The translations under genes and the position numbers were made by a program. From Aminivibrio sp. (GTDB lineage Bacteria > Synergistota > Synergistia > Synergistales > Aminobacteriaceae): DNA of 18,055 bases. The stretch spans positions 1 through 18,055 of the forward strand of contig JAGPEN010000008.1 of NCBI GenBank assembly GCA_018057035.1, written 5' to 3'. Shown here piece by piece: positions 1 to 7,401 of this stretch (position 1 is its first letter; each line of letters begins with the position of its first letter). The notes under the pieces are model-generated. The model was not told the origin of the DNA. It was given only the letters and a program-made list of their open reading frames with translations, and made no database searches.

Positions 1-113
1 AAGGAAACACTGAGGGAGGGAAGAAAGAGAAGCCAAATACAACTCAAAACGGCGGCCGCGGAAGAATGACCGGGGTGGTCAAAATTCGGCTGTCCCTGGT
101 GATCAAATTTGCA

Positions 114-142
114 TTGACGAAACCAGGGGAGTCTAGTATAAT
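114..142 (+). promoter_or_regulatory. Promoter of cheR
   Basis: The -35 element TTGACG lies at 114-119 and the -10 element TATAAT at 137-142, separated by 17 bp. Transcription would start near 149, about 40 bases before the cheR start codon at 192. This rules out the upstream in-frame ATG at 66 as the start. Bases 1-113 hold no gene or clear signal that I can recognise. Confidence 0.8.
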
Positions 143-191
143 AAACCCCTATATCATTATTTACCATCAAAAAGGAGAAGAGATTCCCCCA

Positions 192-998
192 ATGATAGAA
201 AAATCAAACTACGATTCACCTGAATACGATATCTTCAAGGCGAACGTCAAAAAACTGACAGGACTCGACCTGAACTCCTATAAAAACCAGATCCACAGGA
301 GAGTCCACATGCTGATGCAGCGCTGGAATATCGCCGAATACGACCAGTATTTCAGGACAATTAAAGAAAACGACCAGAAACTCAGGGAATTTCTGGACTA
401 TCTAACGATCAACGTTTCCGAATTTTTTCGCAATCCTGCGAAATGGGCGGAGCTTCGCGAAACGGTTATTCCCCGTCTGATCCAGTCCAGGGGAAAGAAA
501 CAACTGAAATTATGGAGCGCAGGCAGTGCGACAGGCGAGGAACCCTATTCCCTCGCCATCCTTTCCCATGAGGCAAAACTTGCTGCCCATTCCCCGGTAC
601 TTGCCAGCGATATCGACCAGGGAGCGATTTCCATAGCAAAAAAAGGAACCTATCTCAAGCGGCAGATCGTAAATGTTCCCCAGGAACTTGTCTCAAGGTA
701 TTTCCTCACCCAGGACGGAGGGGAAACCTATTCGGTGACGCAGGAGGTAAAGGGAAGAGTCAACTTTCAGAGACTGAACCTCATCGAGGACAATTTTGCC
801 GACGACTTCGATCTCATCCTCTGCAGAAACGTGGTCATTTATTTTTCAGCGGAGACGAAGGCTGCCCTCTATCAGAAATTTTTCAAGGCGCTCCGACCGG
901 GGGGGTACCTTCTCGTCGGTTCAACCGAACAGATTTTCGAGTACAGAAAGATAGGTTTTGAATCCGCAGGCGCATTTCTTTATCAGAAGCCGGTGTAA
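192..998 (+). CDS. cheR: CheR-type chemotaxis protein methyltransferase
   Basis: S-adenosylmethionine-dependent protein-glutamate methyltransferase of the CheR family, which methylates cytoplasmic glutamates of chemoreceptors. At 268 residues it has the usual length of a CheR without extra domains. An N-terminal helical domain leads to NVSEFFRNP (residues 74-82), matching the family T-x-FFR motif. The SAM-binding loop WSAGSATGEEPYSLA is at 108-122, with the family's usual Cys replaced by Ser. ASDID (138-142) and CRNVVIYF (211-218) complete the methyltransferase fold. The start at 192 is chosen because a GGAG ribosome site lies near 173-176 and the promoter at 114-142 lies upstream of it but downstream of the in-frame ATG at 66. 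No receptor, cheA, cheW or cheB gene is adjacent, so its partner is unknown. It stands alone and converges on the ATPase operon. Confidence 0.93.
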   Translation: MIEKSNYDSPEYDIFKANVKKLTGLDLNSYKNQIHRRVHMLMQRWNIAEYDQYFRTIKENDQKLREFLDYLTINVSEFFRNPAKWAELRETVIPRLIQSRGKKQLKLWSAGSATGEEPYSLAILSHEAKLAAHSPVLASDIDQGAISIAKKGTYLKRQIVNVPQELVSRYFLTQDGGETYSVTQEVKGRVNFQRLNLIEDNFADDFDLILCRNVVIYFSAETKAALYQKFFKALRPGGYLLVGSTEQIFEYRKIGFESAGAFLYQKPV

Positions 999-1005
999 AC
1001 GGCTG

Positions 1006-1049
1006 AAAAGCAGAAGGAGGGTTCCGAACGGGATCCTCCTTCTGCTTTT
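1006..1049. terminator. Bidirectional intrinsic terminator between cheR and ntpD
   Basis: A perfect 15-bp stem: AAAAGCAGAAGGAGG (1006-1020) pairs with CCTCCTTCTGCTTTT (1035-1049) around a 14-base loop. Both strands end the stem in TTTT. It starts 7 bases after the cheR stop and 4 bases after the ntpD stop on the opposite strand, so it can end both converging transcripts. Confidence 0.9.
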
Positions 1050-1053
1050 CCTG

Positions 1054-1677
1054 TCAGTGGGAGCGAACGATTTCCTTGATTTTCATCAGCCGGCTCAGGG
1101 TGGACCGTTCCTGTTCGTCGAGCTTCATCGTTATGTAGCGTATTGTTTCCACGAAACCCGGTATCAGGACGTGTTCCAGGGCATTTACCCTCCTGCGGGT
1201 CTTTTCGATTTCCACGGCCATGAGGTTTATCGCCTTTTCTTTTGCCGCCAGTGCGATGAGCCGGGGAATAAGAGCCGCGAACCGCTCGAGTGCCACATCA
1301 AGGCTGCCGAGGGACGTGGCGAGGCCGTAATTGACCGGGGATCCCCCCTGCTCCACCGTATAAATGGGAACCAGAACGCTCATGACGTTTTGCCGGCCGA
1401 CATGCAGGTCGCATTTTGCACCGGAGATCATCAGCGCCTGTTCAAGCATGGCCGGAAGGGTCTGGGCACGGGCGAGAAGAAAGCTCTTGTAGCATTCCCC
1501 GAGCTCACTTTCAAGCTCTTCCCTGAGGGTTTTTCCCTCCCGGGCTCGTTCCAGGAATGCCTTGATAAGGGCATCCTGCTTGTCTTTGAGAAGCTTGTGG
1601 CCCCGTTTGGCCACCACAAGGCGTTTTTTCAGCCTTGAAAGCTCCATTCTGTTGGGGTTTACGTTCAAGCGGGCCAT
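1054..1677 (-). CDS. ntpD: V/A-type ATPase subunit D (central rotor shaft)
   Basis: Central-stalk subunit D, the long coiled-coil axle that turns inside the A3B3 head and couples ATP chemistry to the membrane ring. The N-terminus (NPNRMELSRLKKRL, residues 7-20, then AKRGHKLLKDKQDAL, residues 23-37) is the hallmark of the family. A second long helix rich in Glu, Arg and Leu lies near the C-terminus (about residues 155-200), giving the expected antiparallel coiled coil. The 207-residue length is normal. The ATG at 1677 follows a GGGAG ribosome site and lies 12 bases after the ntpB stop. It is the last gene of the operon and is followed at once by the terminator at 1006-1049. Confidence 0.96.
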   Translation of the reverse strand: MARLNVNPNRMELSRLKKRLVVAKRGHKLLKDKQDALIKAFLERAREGKTLREELESELGECYKSFLLARAQTLPAMLEQALMISGAKCDLHVGRQNVMSVLVPIYTVEQGGSPVNYGLATSLGSLDVALERFAALIPRLIALAAKEKAINLMAVEIEKTRRRVNALEHVLIPGFVETIRYITMKLDEQERSTLSRLMKIKEIVRSH

Positions 1678-1689
1678 GACACGGCTCCC

Positions 1690-3108
1690 TTACACTTTCC
1701 CAGGGACTGTTTCGGCCCTTTCCCCGTTTTTCATCCTCGGTGCGAGATACTTCTCTATATAGGCGTCCCGGACACGCTTCAGTTCCTTCACCGGGATGAC
1801 TGTGAGAAGATTCCAGCCGAGTTCGAGAGTTTCCTCAAATGTCCTGTTCTGGTATTCACCCTGACGGACATACTGGTCTTCGAACATATCAGCGAACTTC
1901 GCGAAGGCCTTGTCCTCCTCCGTCAGGGCACCCTCACCGAGAATGACCGCGAGTTCCTTTGCTTCCTTGCCCCTGGCGTAGGCCGCGAAGAGCTGGTTCA
2001 TAAGGTCGGCATGGTCTTCCCTGGTCTTTCCCTTTCCTATTCCCTTGTCCTTCAGCCTGGAAAGGGACGGCATGACGTCCACGGGCGGGTAAATACCCTT
2101 TCTGTGAAGAGTCCTGCTCAGGATGATCTGCCCTTCGGTGATGTATCCCGTAAGGTCGGGGATAGGGTGGGTCTTGTCATCCTCGGGCATGGTGAGGATG
2201 GGGATCTGGGTAATGGAGCCGCTCTTTCCCTTGAGGCGTCCCGCCCGTTCGTACATGGTGGCGAGGTCGGTGTAGAGGTAACCGGGATAGCCTCTCCTGC
2301 CGGGGACTTCCTTCCGCGCCGCGGAAATTTCCCGGAGGGCCTCGCAATAGTTTGTGAGGTCGGTCAGGATAACCACCACGTGCATATTCTGCTCGAAAGC
2401 GAGATATTCCGCAGCGGTGAGCGCGATGCGTGGGGTCGTGATACGTTCGATTGCCGGGTCGTCTGCAAGGTTGACGAACATGACCGTCCTCTGGATGGCT
2501 CCGGTCTTCCTGAAGTCCTCCATGAAGAAGGACGCTTCCTCGAACGTGATTCCCATGGCGGCGAACACGACGGCGAAATCCTCGTGGCCGCTGATGACCG
2601 TGGACTGCCTGGCAATCTGGGCAGCCATCCTGTTGTGGGGCAATCCGCTCCCGGAGAAGATGGGAAGCTTCTGGCCGCGGACCATGGGGTTCATCCCGTC
2701 TATGGTGGAGATTCCGGTCTGGATGAACTCAGAGGGGAAGTCCCGGGAGAATGGGTTCATGGGCATCCCGTTGATGTCAAGCTTCTTCTCTGCAAGGATC
2801 GGCGCCCCGTCGTCGATAGGGTCACCCCGACCGTTGAAAACGCGGCCGAGCATGTCCCTGCTTACGGGAAGAGTGAGCACCTTCCCGAGGAAGAGCAGCT
2901 TTGTACTCTTGATGTCGATGCCGTCAGTTCCTTCGAAAACCTGCACAAGGGCCTTGTCGGACGTGATTTCAAGAACCCTGCCGCGCCTCCGTTCTCCGGA
3001 GCCCAGCTCGATTTCGACAAGTTCGTCATACCGAACGTTCTGCGTTTTTTCCACCATGAGAAGGGGACCGGACAGTTCGCTTATGGTCCCATATTCTTTA
3101 GGCAGCAT
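1690..3108 (-). CDS. ntpB: V/A-type ATPase subunit B (non-catalytic head subunit)
   Basis: Subunit B alternates with A in the soluble A3B3 hexamer. As is normal for B, the P-loop is degenerate: SGSGLPHNR (residues 152-160) stands where A has GPFGSGKT. The conserved PSLSRL (347-352) includes Arg351, which corresponds to the arginine finger that completes the catalytic site of A. The ATG at 3108 is preferred, giving 472 residues. The GTG at 3117 that would add three residues is itself part of a strong Shine-Dalgarno GGGAGGTGA (3114-3122), correctly spaced for the ATG. The gene overlaps the end of ntpA by 11 bases, which suggests translational coupling of the two hexamer partners. Confidence 0.96.
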   Translation of the reverse strand: MLPKEYGTISELSGPLLMVEKTQNVRYDELVEIELGSGERRRGRVLEITSDKALVQVFEGTDGIDIKSTKLLFLGKVLTLPVSRDMLGRVFNGRGDPIDDGAPILAEKKLDINGMPMNPFSRDFPSEFIQTGISTIDGMNPMVRGQKLPIFSGSGLPHNRMAAQIARQSTVISGHEDFAVVFAAMGITFEEASFFMEDFRKTGAIQRTVMFVNLADDPAIERITTPRIALTAAEYLAFEQNMHVVVILTDLTNYCEALREISAARKEVPGRRGYPGYLYTDLATMYERAGRLKGKSGSITQIPILTMPEDDKTHPIPDLTGYITEGQIILSRTLHRKGIYPPVDVMPSLSRLKDKGIGKGKTREDHADLMNQLFAAYARGKEAKELAVILGEGALTEEDKAFAKFADMFEDQYVRQGEYQNRTFEETLELGWNLLTVIPVKELKRVRDAYIEKYLAPRMKNGERAETVPGKV

Positions 3109-4891
3109 CGCTTTCACCTCCCACGGGAATGACGCCGTTGATTTCCTTCCGTATCGTTTCTTCCAGTTCGTCGATCCTGCCGATGTCCTTTTCTTCTAGA
3201 TAGCGCATTCTGGCGATGGATTCACGAACCGGAAGCTTGAATACCTCGCTCATGGACGCTCCCTTTTTCAGGGCTTCCATACCAAGAGTGTGGAAGGAAA
3301 TGATTGTCTTCAGCATCTTGAACTGCTTTTCCATGGAGGCATAGGTATCCACTTCATGGAAGGCGTTCTGGTGAAGGAAGTCTTCCCTCAGGGATTTTGC
3401 CGTTTCCAGGACCATTCGCTCTTCTTTCGAAAGAGCGTCGATACCGACGAGGCGAACGATTTCCCGGAGTTGGTCCTCTTCTTCCAGAAGAGTCATGCCT
3501 TCTATGCGGAGGCTGCTCCACTCGTCGTCGAACTTGGAGTCCCAAAATTCATCGAGTTTTTCCGTATAAAGGGAATAGCTCAGCAGCCAGTTGATCGCAG
3601 GGAAATGCCTCTGGTAAGCGAGGTTTGCGTCCAGTCCCCAGAAAACCTTGGTGACCCGGAGAGTATTCTGGCTTACAGGTTCCGAAAGGTCTCCGCCCGG
3701 AGGGGAGACTGCGCCGATGGCCGTGACGGATCCTTCCCGTCCCTGGCTTCCGAGCACCACGGCCCGTCCCGCTCTTTCATAGAATGAAGCAAGCCTTGTT
3801 CCAAGGTAGGCAGGGTATCCTTCCTCGCCGGGCATCTCTTCAAGACGGCCCGACATTTCGCGGAGCGCTTCCGCCCACCTGCTGGTGGAGTCGGCCATGA
3901 GAGCGACGGAGTACCCCATGTCCCTGTAGTATTCCGCCATGGTGATTGCCGTGTAAATACTGGCCTCCCTGGCGGCCACGGGCATGTTGGAGGTGTTGGC
4001 GATGAGGACTGTACGTTTCATGAGAGGCTGTCCTGACCGGGGATCTTCAAGCTCGGGGAACTCGAGCAGCACGTCGGTCATTTCATTGCCCCGTTCGCCG
4101 CATCCGACGTAGACGACAATTTCAGCTTCGGCCCACTTTGCGAGCTGGTGCTGGATTACGGTCTTTCCCGATCCGAAGGGGCCCGGGACACAGGCGGTTC
4201 CGCCCATGGCGATGGGAAAGAAAGCGTCCACAACTCTCTGCCCTGTTGTCAAAGGAATAATGGGAGGGAGCCGCTTCGCTACCGGGCGGGCTTTTCGAAC
4301 CGGCCAACGCTGGAGCATGGCGATGTTCTTCTTTTCGCCGTCCTTTTCCAATACAGCGATGGTTTCTTCGACGGTAAAGCTGCCTCCCTTGATTTTTGTG
4401 ACTTTGCCGGAAACGCCGACGGGCACCATTACCCGATGCTCGACAAGGACAGTCTCCTGGACGACACCGAGAACATCCCCCTCGGCGACGAAGTCGCCTT
4501 CCTTCACTTTCGGCGTGAACTGCCACTTGGTTTTTCTGTCGATGGCAGGCACATCGATGCCTCTCGAGATGAAATGGCTTTTTGCCACTTCCTCGATGAG
4601 GTTCAGGGGACGCTGGACTCCGTCGTAAAACTGCTCCATAAGGCCGGGGCCGAGCTCGACGCTCAGAGGTTCACCCGTGCTGACCACAGGTTCTCCGGGC
4701 ATGAGCCCTGAAGTTTCCTCGTAGGCCTGTATGGAGGCCGTGTCTCCCTTGAGTTCAATTATTTCTCCAACGAGACCAATGTCGCCGATCCGAACCACGT
4801 CGAACATGCTGGCGCCGAACATGCCTTTCGCCACCACAAGTGGTCCGGAAATCTTTTCTATGGTCCCCCGTATAGTTTTTTCAGTGGCCAC
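3098..4891 (-). CDS. ntpA: V/A-type ATPase subunit A (catalytic head subunit)
   Basis: Catalytic nucleotide-binding subunit; it hydrolyses or makes ATP at the A/B interfaces. An N-terminal beta-barrel (about residues 1-70) is followed by the A-specific bulge insertion (about 110-190). The Walker A motif GPFGSGKT is at 237-244, and [11 protein letters not shown] (265-275) carries the catalytic Glu region. The C-terminus is the helical domain. At 597 residues it has normal length. The start is a GTG at 4891 preceded by GGAGG nine bases upstream. Unlike the GTGs before ntpB, ntpF and korD, this one is not inside its own ribosome site. It lies 33 bases after the subunit F stop and overlaps ntpB by 11 bases. 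Confidence 0.97.
   Translation of the reverse strand: MATEKTIRGTIEKISGPLVVAKGMFGASMFDVVRIGDIGLVGEIIELKGDTASIQAYEETSGLMPGEPVVSTGEPLSVELGPGLMEQFYDGVQRPLNLIEEVAKSHFISRGIDVPAIDRKTKWQFTPKVKEGDFVAEGDVLGVVQETVLVEHRVMVPVGVSGKVTKIKGGSFTVEETIAVLEKDGEKKNIAMLQRWPVRKARPVAKRLPPIIPLTTGQRVVDAFFPIAMGGTACVPGPFGSGKTVIQHQLAKWAEAEIVVYVGCGERGNEMTDVLLEFPELEDPRSGQPLMKRTVLIANTSNMPVAAREASIYTAITMAEYYRDMGYSVALMADSTSRWAEALREMSGRLEEMPGEEGYPAYLGTRLASFYERAGRAVVLGSQGREGSVTAIGAVSPPGGDLSEPVSQNTLRVTKVFWGLDANLAYQRHFPAINWLLSYSLYTEKLDEFWDSKFDDEWSSLRIEGMTLLEEEDQLREIVRLVGIDALSKEERMVLETAKSLREDFLHQNAFHEVDTYASMEKQFKMLKTIISFHTLGMEALKKGASMSEVFKLPVRESIARMRYLEEKDIGRIDELEETIRKEINGVIPVGGESDAA
3114..3122 (-). promoter_or_regulatory. Shine-Dalgarno sequence that fixes the ntpB start
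   Basis: GGGAGGTGA on the minus strand matches the 16S anti-Shine-Dalgarno well and lies 8 bases (counted from GGAGG) before the ATG at 3108. It contains the GTG that would otherwise open the longest reading frame. Confidence 0.8.
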
Positions 4892-4924
4892 AGTCTATCG
4901 CCTCCAGACGAACCGTATTCTGCA

Positions 4925-5266
4925 TTATTTCACCGCAAAGATGTCCATGCCGACAGCGCGTTCCACGCTGCTTCGTATGGATTCGATGCCTATTCCCAGG
5001 CTGCCTTTGAGTCCGGGGATGGGGATAAAACTCGTTTCGTATTCACTGTTCAGGTCGGCTATGAACTGGGAAGACGCAACATAACAACTTTCCTGAACGA
5101 ATACAACGGCATATTTTTCACGGGCCAGGCCGAGGAGGATTCCTTCCACGGCAGAAGGAGTGTTGTCCTTGATGATGAATGGGCGGACCCCCACTGCCTG
5201 GAAAGGAAGTACCGTCTCGTATTCTCCGACCGCTGCCATGGGATGTCCAGCATTTTTAACCGACAT
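4925..5266 (-). CDS. ntpG: V/A-type ATPase subunit F (central stalk)
   Basis: Small central-stalk subunit that binds subunit D and helps regulate rotation. It is called subunit F in most annotation and NtpG in Enterococcus. The Rossmann-like pattern is visible: an AAVGEYETVLPFQAVGV strand-helix start, a VVFVQES strand in the middle, and the FIPIPGLKG segment typical of this family. The chosen ATG at 5266 gives 113 residues, overlaps the end of ntpC by 11 bases and follows an AAGGGGGC ribosome site. An internal ATG at 5239 would give 104 residues, closer to the usual family length and N-terminus, but has only a weak ribosome site. The reading frame stays open to 5305, but that extension runs further into ntpC and looks spurious. 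Confidence 0.88.
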   Translation of the reverse strand: MSVKNAGHPMAAVGEYETVLPFQAVGVRPFIIKDNTPSAVEGILLGLAREKYAVVFVQESCYVASSQFIADLNSEYETSFIPIPGLKGSLGIGIESIRSSVERAVGMDIFAVK

Positions 5267-6269
5267 GGCGGAACAGCCCCCTTGCCAGCGTTCTGTCCGT
5301 ATCATTAGAGACGGAAACCAGAGCTATGCGTAAATTTTTCGCTTCCATTTCCTTTTTCCAGAGGAAGGAAATGACGTTTTCCGGGCCGAAAGCCAGATAT
5401 TTAGCGCTTTCCACAATAGCCGCAATGTACTCGTCGAGCACCTTTTCCATCTCCACGACGAGAGAGTTCAGGTTATTGACTTCCTGAACTCGGGAAAACG
5501 CTTTCGAAACATCGGCGAAGGAAAGGACTTTGCTCCAGCTTTCTACCGGTTCAGAGAAGAGGGAGAGAAGCTTTTCCCTGGAAATGAGGCCGCCTTCATG
5601 AAGAAAGCCGGCAACAGAGCCTGTTTCCATATCCATCCTTTTCATCCTCAGAAGGTTCCGTACGTTTTCCGCGTCGATCTTTCCCCGAACCCACAGCGAT
5701 GCTGATTCAATACCCGTTGAGGCCGCTGTTTTCCCCATGGCGGAAAACAGGCCCCTGTCGAGGATTTTCTCCACCTCGAGAATGTCTTTTGCCTGTTCCC
5801 AAACCGAGAAGCAATTTGGGATGAGAAGGTGAAGACCGAAGGGAAGCAAGCGGAAATCCTCGCTTTCCAGGGTCATGATGAGGTCGTCAACAGGGATGTT
5901 CCCGAGAGAGGTCAGAAGGTCGAACCGTCGTTCTCCTCCTTCCCGGACCAGGAGAGCGCTCTTCATAAGGACCTTGACGTTGTGAAAATCATAGGGCAGA
6001 CGGCAGAGCTGCACCAGGACCGGATCAGGAACAAATTTTTGAACTTCCCCGTAGACATGAAGAAGTTCGGCTTCGATGGCCCTGTCGAATTCCCCGCTAC
6101 CTTTCAGCTCCATCAACCAACTGGAATAGACTGTTTCACTGAGGACTTTCAGCGCCGAGTCGAGGTCTTCGCTTTCCAGAATACGCTGCAAAAGAGCCTC
6201 TTCAAGAAGGCGTCCGGACATTGCCCGGAGCCGCGCAACCGCATACCCATACTGCTCTGCCGGAGCCAT
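5256..6269 (-). CDS. ntpC: V/A-type ATPase subunit C (rotor coupling subunit, d-like)
   Basis: Subunit C, equivalent to eukaryotic subunit d, is the funnel-shaped protein that seats the central shaft D-F on the membrane ring. It is an almost wholly helical protein of 337 residues with no membrane span, which fits the family. Recognisable features include the N-terminal YGYAVARLRAMSGRLL, the LCRLPYDFHNVKVLMKS segment, and a C-terminal FLWKKEMEAKNLRI stretch typical of the family. The ATG at 6269 follows an excellent GGAGGTGA ribosome site and lies 16 bases after ntpE. The 3' end overlaps the start of subunit F by 11 bases. Confidence 0.93.
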   Translation of the reverse strand: MAPAEQYGYAVARLRAMSGRLLEEALLQRILESEDLDSALKVLSETVYSSWLMELKGSGEFDRAIEAELLHVYGEVQKFVPDPVLVQLCRLPYDFHNVKVLMKSALLVREGGERRFDLLTSLGNIPVDDLIMTLESEDFRLLPFGLHLLIPNCFSVWEQAKDILEVEKILDRGLFSAMGKTAASTGIESASLWVRGKIDAENVRNLLRMKRMDMETGSVAGFLHEGGLISREKLLSLFSEPVESWSKVLSFADVSKAFSRVQEVNNLNSLVVEMEKVLDEYIAAIVESAKYLAFGPENVISFLWKKEMEAKNLRIALVSVSNDTDRTLARGLFRHVG

Positions 6270-6285
6270 GGAGCATCACCTCCGG

Positions 6286-6867
6286 CTAGGCTGAAAACAG
6301 CCGTTTGACAACGTCTGCCTCAATATCGTCCCGTATCCAGCGAATGAGCATATCCCATGAGCAATTTGTCTCGATCGCACCTTTTTTCAGGATAAAACCA
6401 CCCGAAATGGGAGCCTTTTCTTCTCCGAGAACGAATTTTTTCCCGTGTTTTTCATTGAAGCCTGCAATCCATTCCTGGGTGATGTGCTTTTCCTTTCCTG
6501 ATACGACCACTGTTTCTTCTCCTGTTTCCGTCGCTTTCAGGAGAAGATTTCCTGCCAGGGAGAGGTATTTTTCCCCGGGAAGGAGAGAAAGCTGTGAAAG
6601 AGCCTGGGAGAAAGCATCAGAAATGGCCTTCTGTTTTAAGCCGAGCTCTATCTTTTTAACATCGAGGGCGGCCACTATTTCTCTTCTACGGAGGATTTCC
6701 GGCTTTTCTTTGCTGAATCTTTCGCCGTAGGAATCTTCGATCTTTTTGATTTCCCCGTCGGTCTCCCTATTGATAGACTTCACTACGGAACGGGCTTTTT
6801 CGAGAATCTTTCCCGCTTCTTCCTGTGCGTCCGCTTCAATTTTTTTCTTAATCTCCGCCAAGGACAT
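6286..6867 (-). CDS. ntpE: V/A-type ATPase subunit E (peripheral stalk)
   Basis: Peripheral-stalk subunit E pairs with the small H/G subunit to form the stator that holds the A3B3 head against rotation. The N-terminal half (about residues 1-90) is a charged, Lys- and Glu-rich helix suited to a coiled coil. The C-terminal half is a mixed alpha-beta head-binding domain with GGFILKKGAIETN near residues 161-173, a conserved feature of the family (the GG-hydrophobic region). The 193-residue length is normal. The ATG at 6867 follows AAGGGGGT. It lies 22 bases after ntpK and 16 bases before ntpC. Confidence 0.93.
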   Translation of the reverse strand: MSLAEIKKKIEADAQEEAGKILEKARSVVKSINRETDGEIKKIEDSYGERFSKEKPEILRRREIVAALDVKKIELGLKQKAISDAFSQALSQLSLLPGEKYLSLAGNLLLKATETGEETVVVSGKEKHITQEWIAGFNEKHGKKFVLGEEKAPISGGFILKKGAIETNCSWDMLIRWIRDDIEADVVKRLFSA

Positions 6868-6889
6868 TGAATTTACCCCCTTGACAGAA

Positions 6890-7369
6890 CTAGAGCTTGA
6901 TTCCGTTGAGGAGAATGATGCTCATCAGAAGAGAAAGAACGGCGTATGTTTCGACCATCGCAGGGAGAATAACGGCCTTTCCGGTTTCTTCGGGGCGTTT
7001 AGCTATCATTTGGATACAAGCGGCAGATGTTTTTCCCTGGGCGATGGCTGAGAAGTAGCCTCCTATGGCGATGGGAAGGCAGGCAAAAAATATGGACAGT
7101 CCCTGCCACACGTTAACGCCGATCTCTGTCCCGCCACCGAGAAGGCCGACTTTGAGGATGGCGAAGAAAGCGATCAGAAGCCCGTAAATTCCCTGTGTAC
7201 CGGGAAGGGCCTGAAGAAGGAGGATAAGACCGAATTTCCCCGGATCTTCGGTCATGACGCCCGCACCCGATTCTCCGGCAATCCCGACTCCGATGGCGGA
7301 ACCCGCTCCCGCCCATCCTGCGGCCATAGCTGCTCCAAGTATTGCCAATCCGATTCCAAGAAGATCCAT
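6890..7369 (-). CDS. ntpK: V/A-type ATPase subunit K (membrane rotor ring, Na+-type site)
   Basis: Proteolipid of the membrane rotor ring, made of two fused hairpins (four transmembrane helices) in 159 residues, as in Enterococcus hirae NtpK. The essential carboxylate is Glu140 in helix 4 (AMVETYA). The other side chains known to bind Na+ in E. hirae (Leu61, Thr64, Gln65, Gln110, Glu139) match Leu55, Thr58, Gln59 (in LPGTQG), Gln111 (in AIAQGK) and Glu140 here. Conservation of all five points to Na+ rather than H+ transport, although this is inferred. As in E. hirae, the first hairpin lacks a carboxylate, so each protein would carry one ion. The ATG at 7369 follows AAAGGAG and lies 32 bases after ntpI. 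Confidence 0.96.
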   Translation of the reverse strand: MDLLGIGLAILGAAMAAGWAGAGSAIGVGIAGESGAGVMTEDPGKFGLILLLQALPGTQGIYGLLIAFFAILKVGLLGGGTEIGVNVWQGLSIFFACLPIAIGGYFSAIAQGKTSAACIQMIAKRPEETGKAVILPAMVETYAVLSLLMSIILLNGIKL

Positions 7370-7401
7370 AGTATTGACACGCTCCTTTCAAGCTATAGAA
7401 A

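Noticed and set aside
68..80. Short inverted repeat GACC-GGGGT-GGTC
   Set aside because: A 4-bp stem is too short to distinguish from chance, and no regulatory context is visible.
66..191. 42-codon N-terminal extension of cheR
   Set aside because: It contains the cheR promoter (114-142), has no family similarity, and the ATG at 192 has a ribosome site.
958..1638. Plus-strand open frame of 226 codons
   Set aside because: It is antisense to ntpD, starts inside cheR and crosses the terminator. Its His-, Phe- and Gly-rich sequence resembles no protein family.
2011..3132. Plus-strand open frame of 373 codons
   Set aside because: It lies wholly antisense to ntpB, a clear gene with conserved motifs. 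Its length comes from the codon bias of the opposite strand.
2354..3199. Second plus-strand frame of 281 codons across ntpB and ntpA
   Set aside because: It is an antisense shadow rich in Ser, Pro and Arg, overlaps another shadow frame, and has no recognisable domain.
4148..4711. Plus-strand frame of 187 codons
   Set aside because: It is antisense to the conserved Walker A and bulge regions of ntpA.
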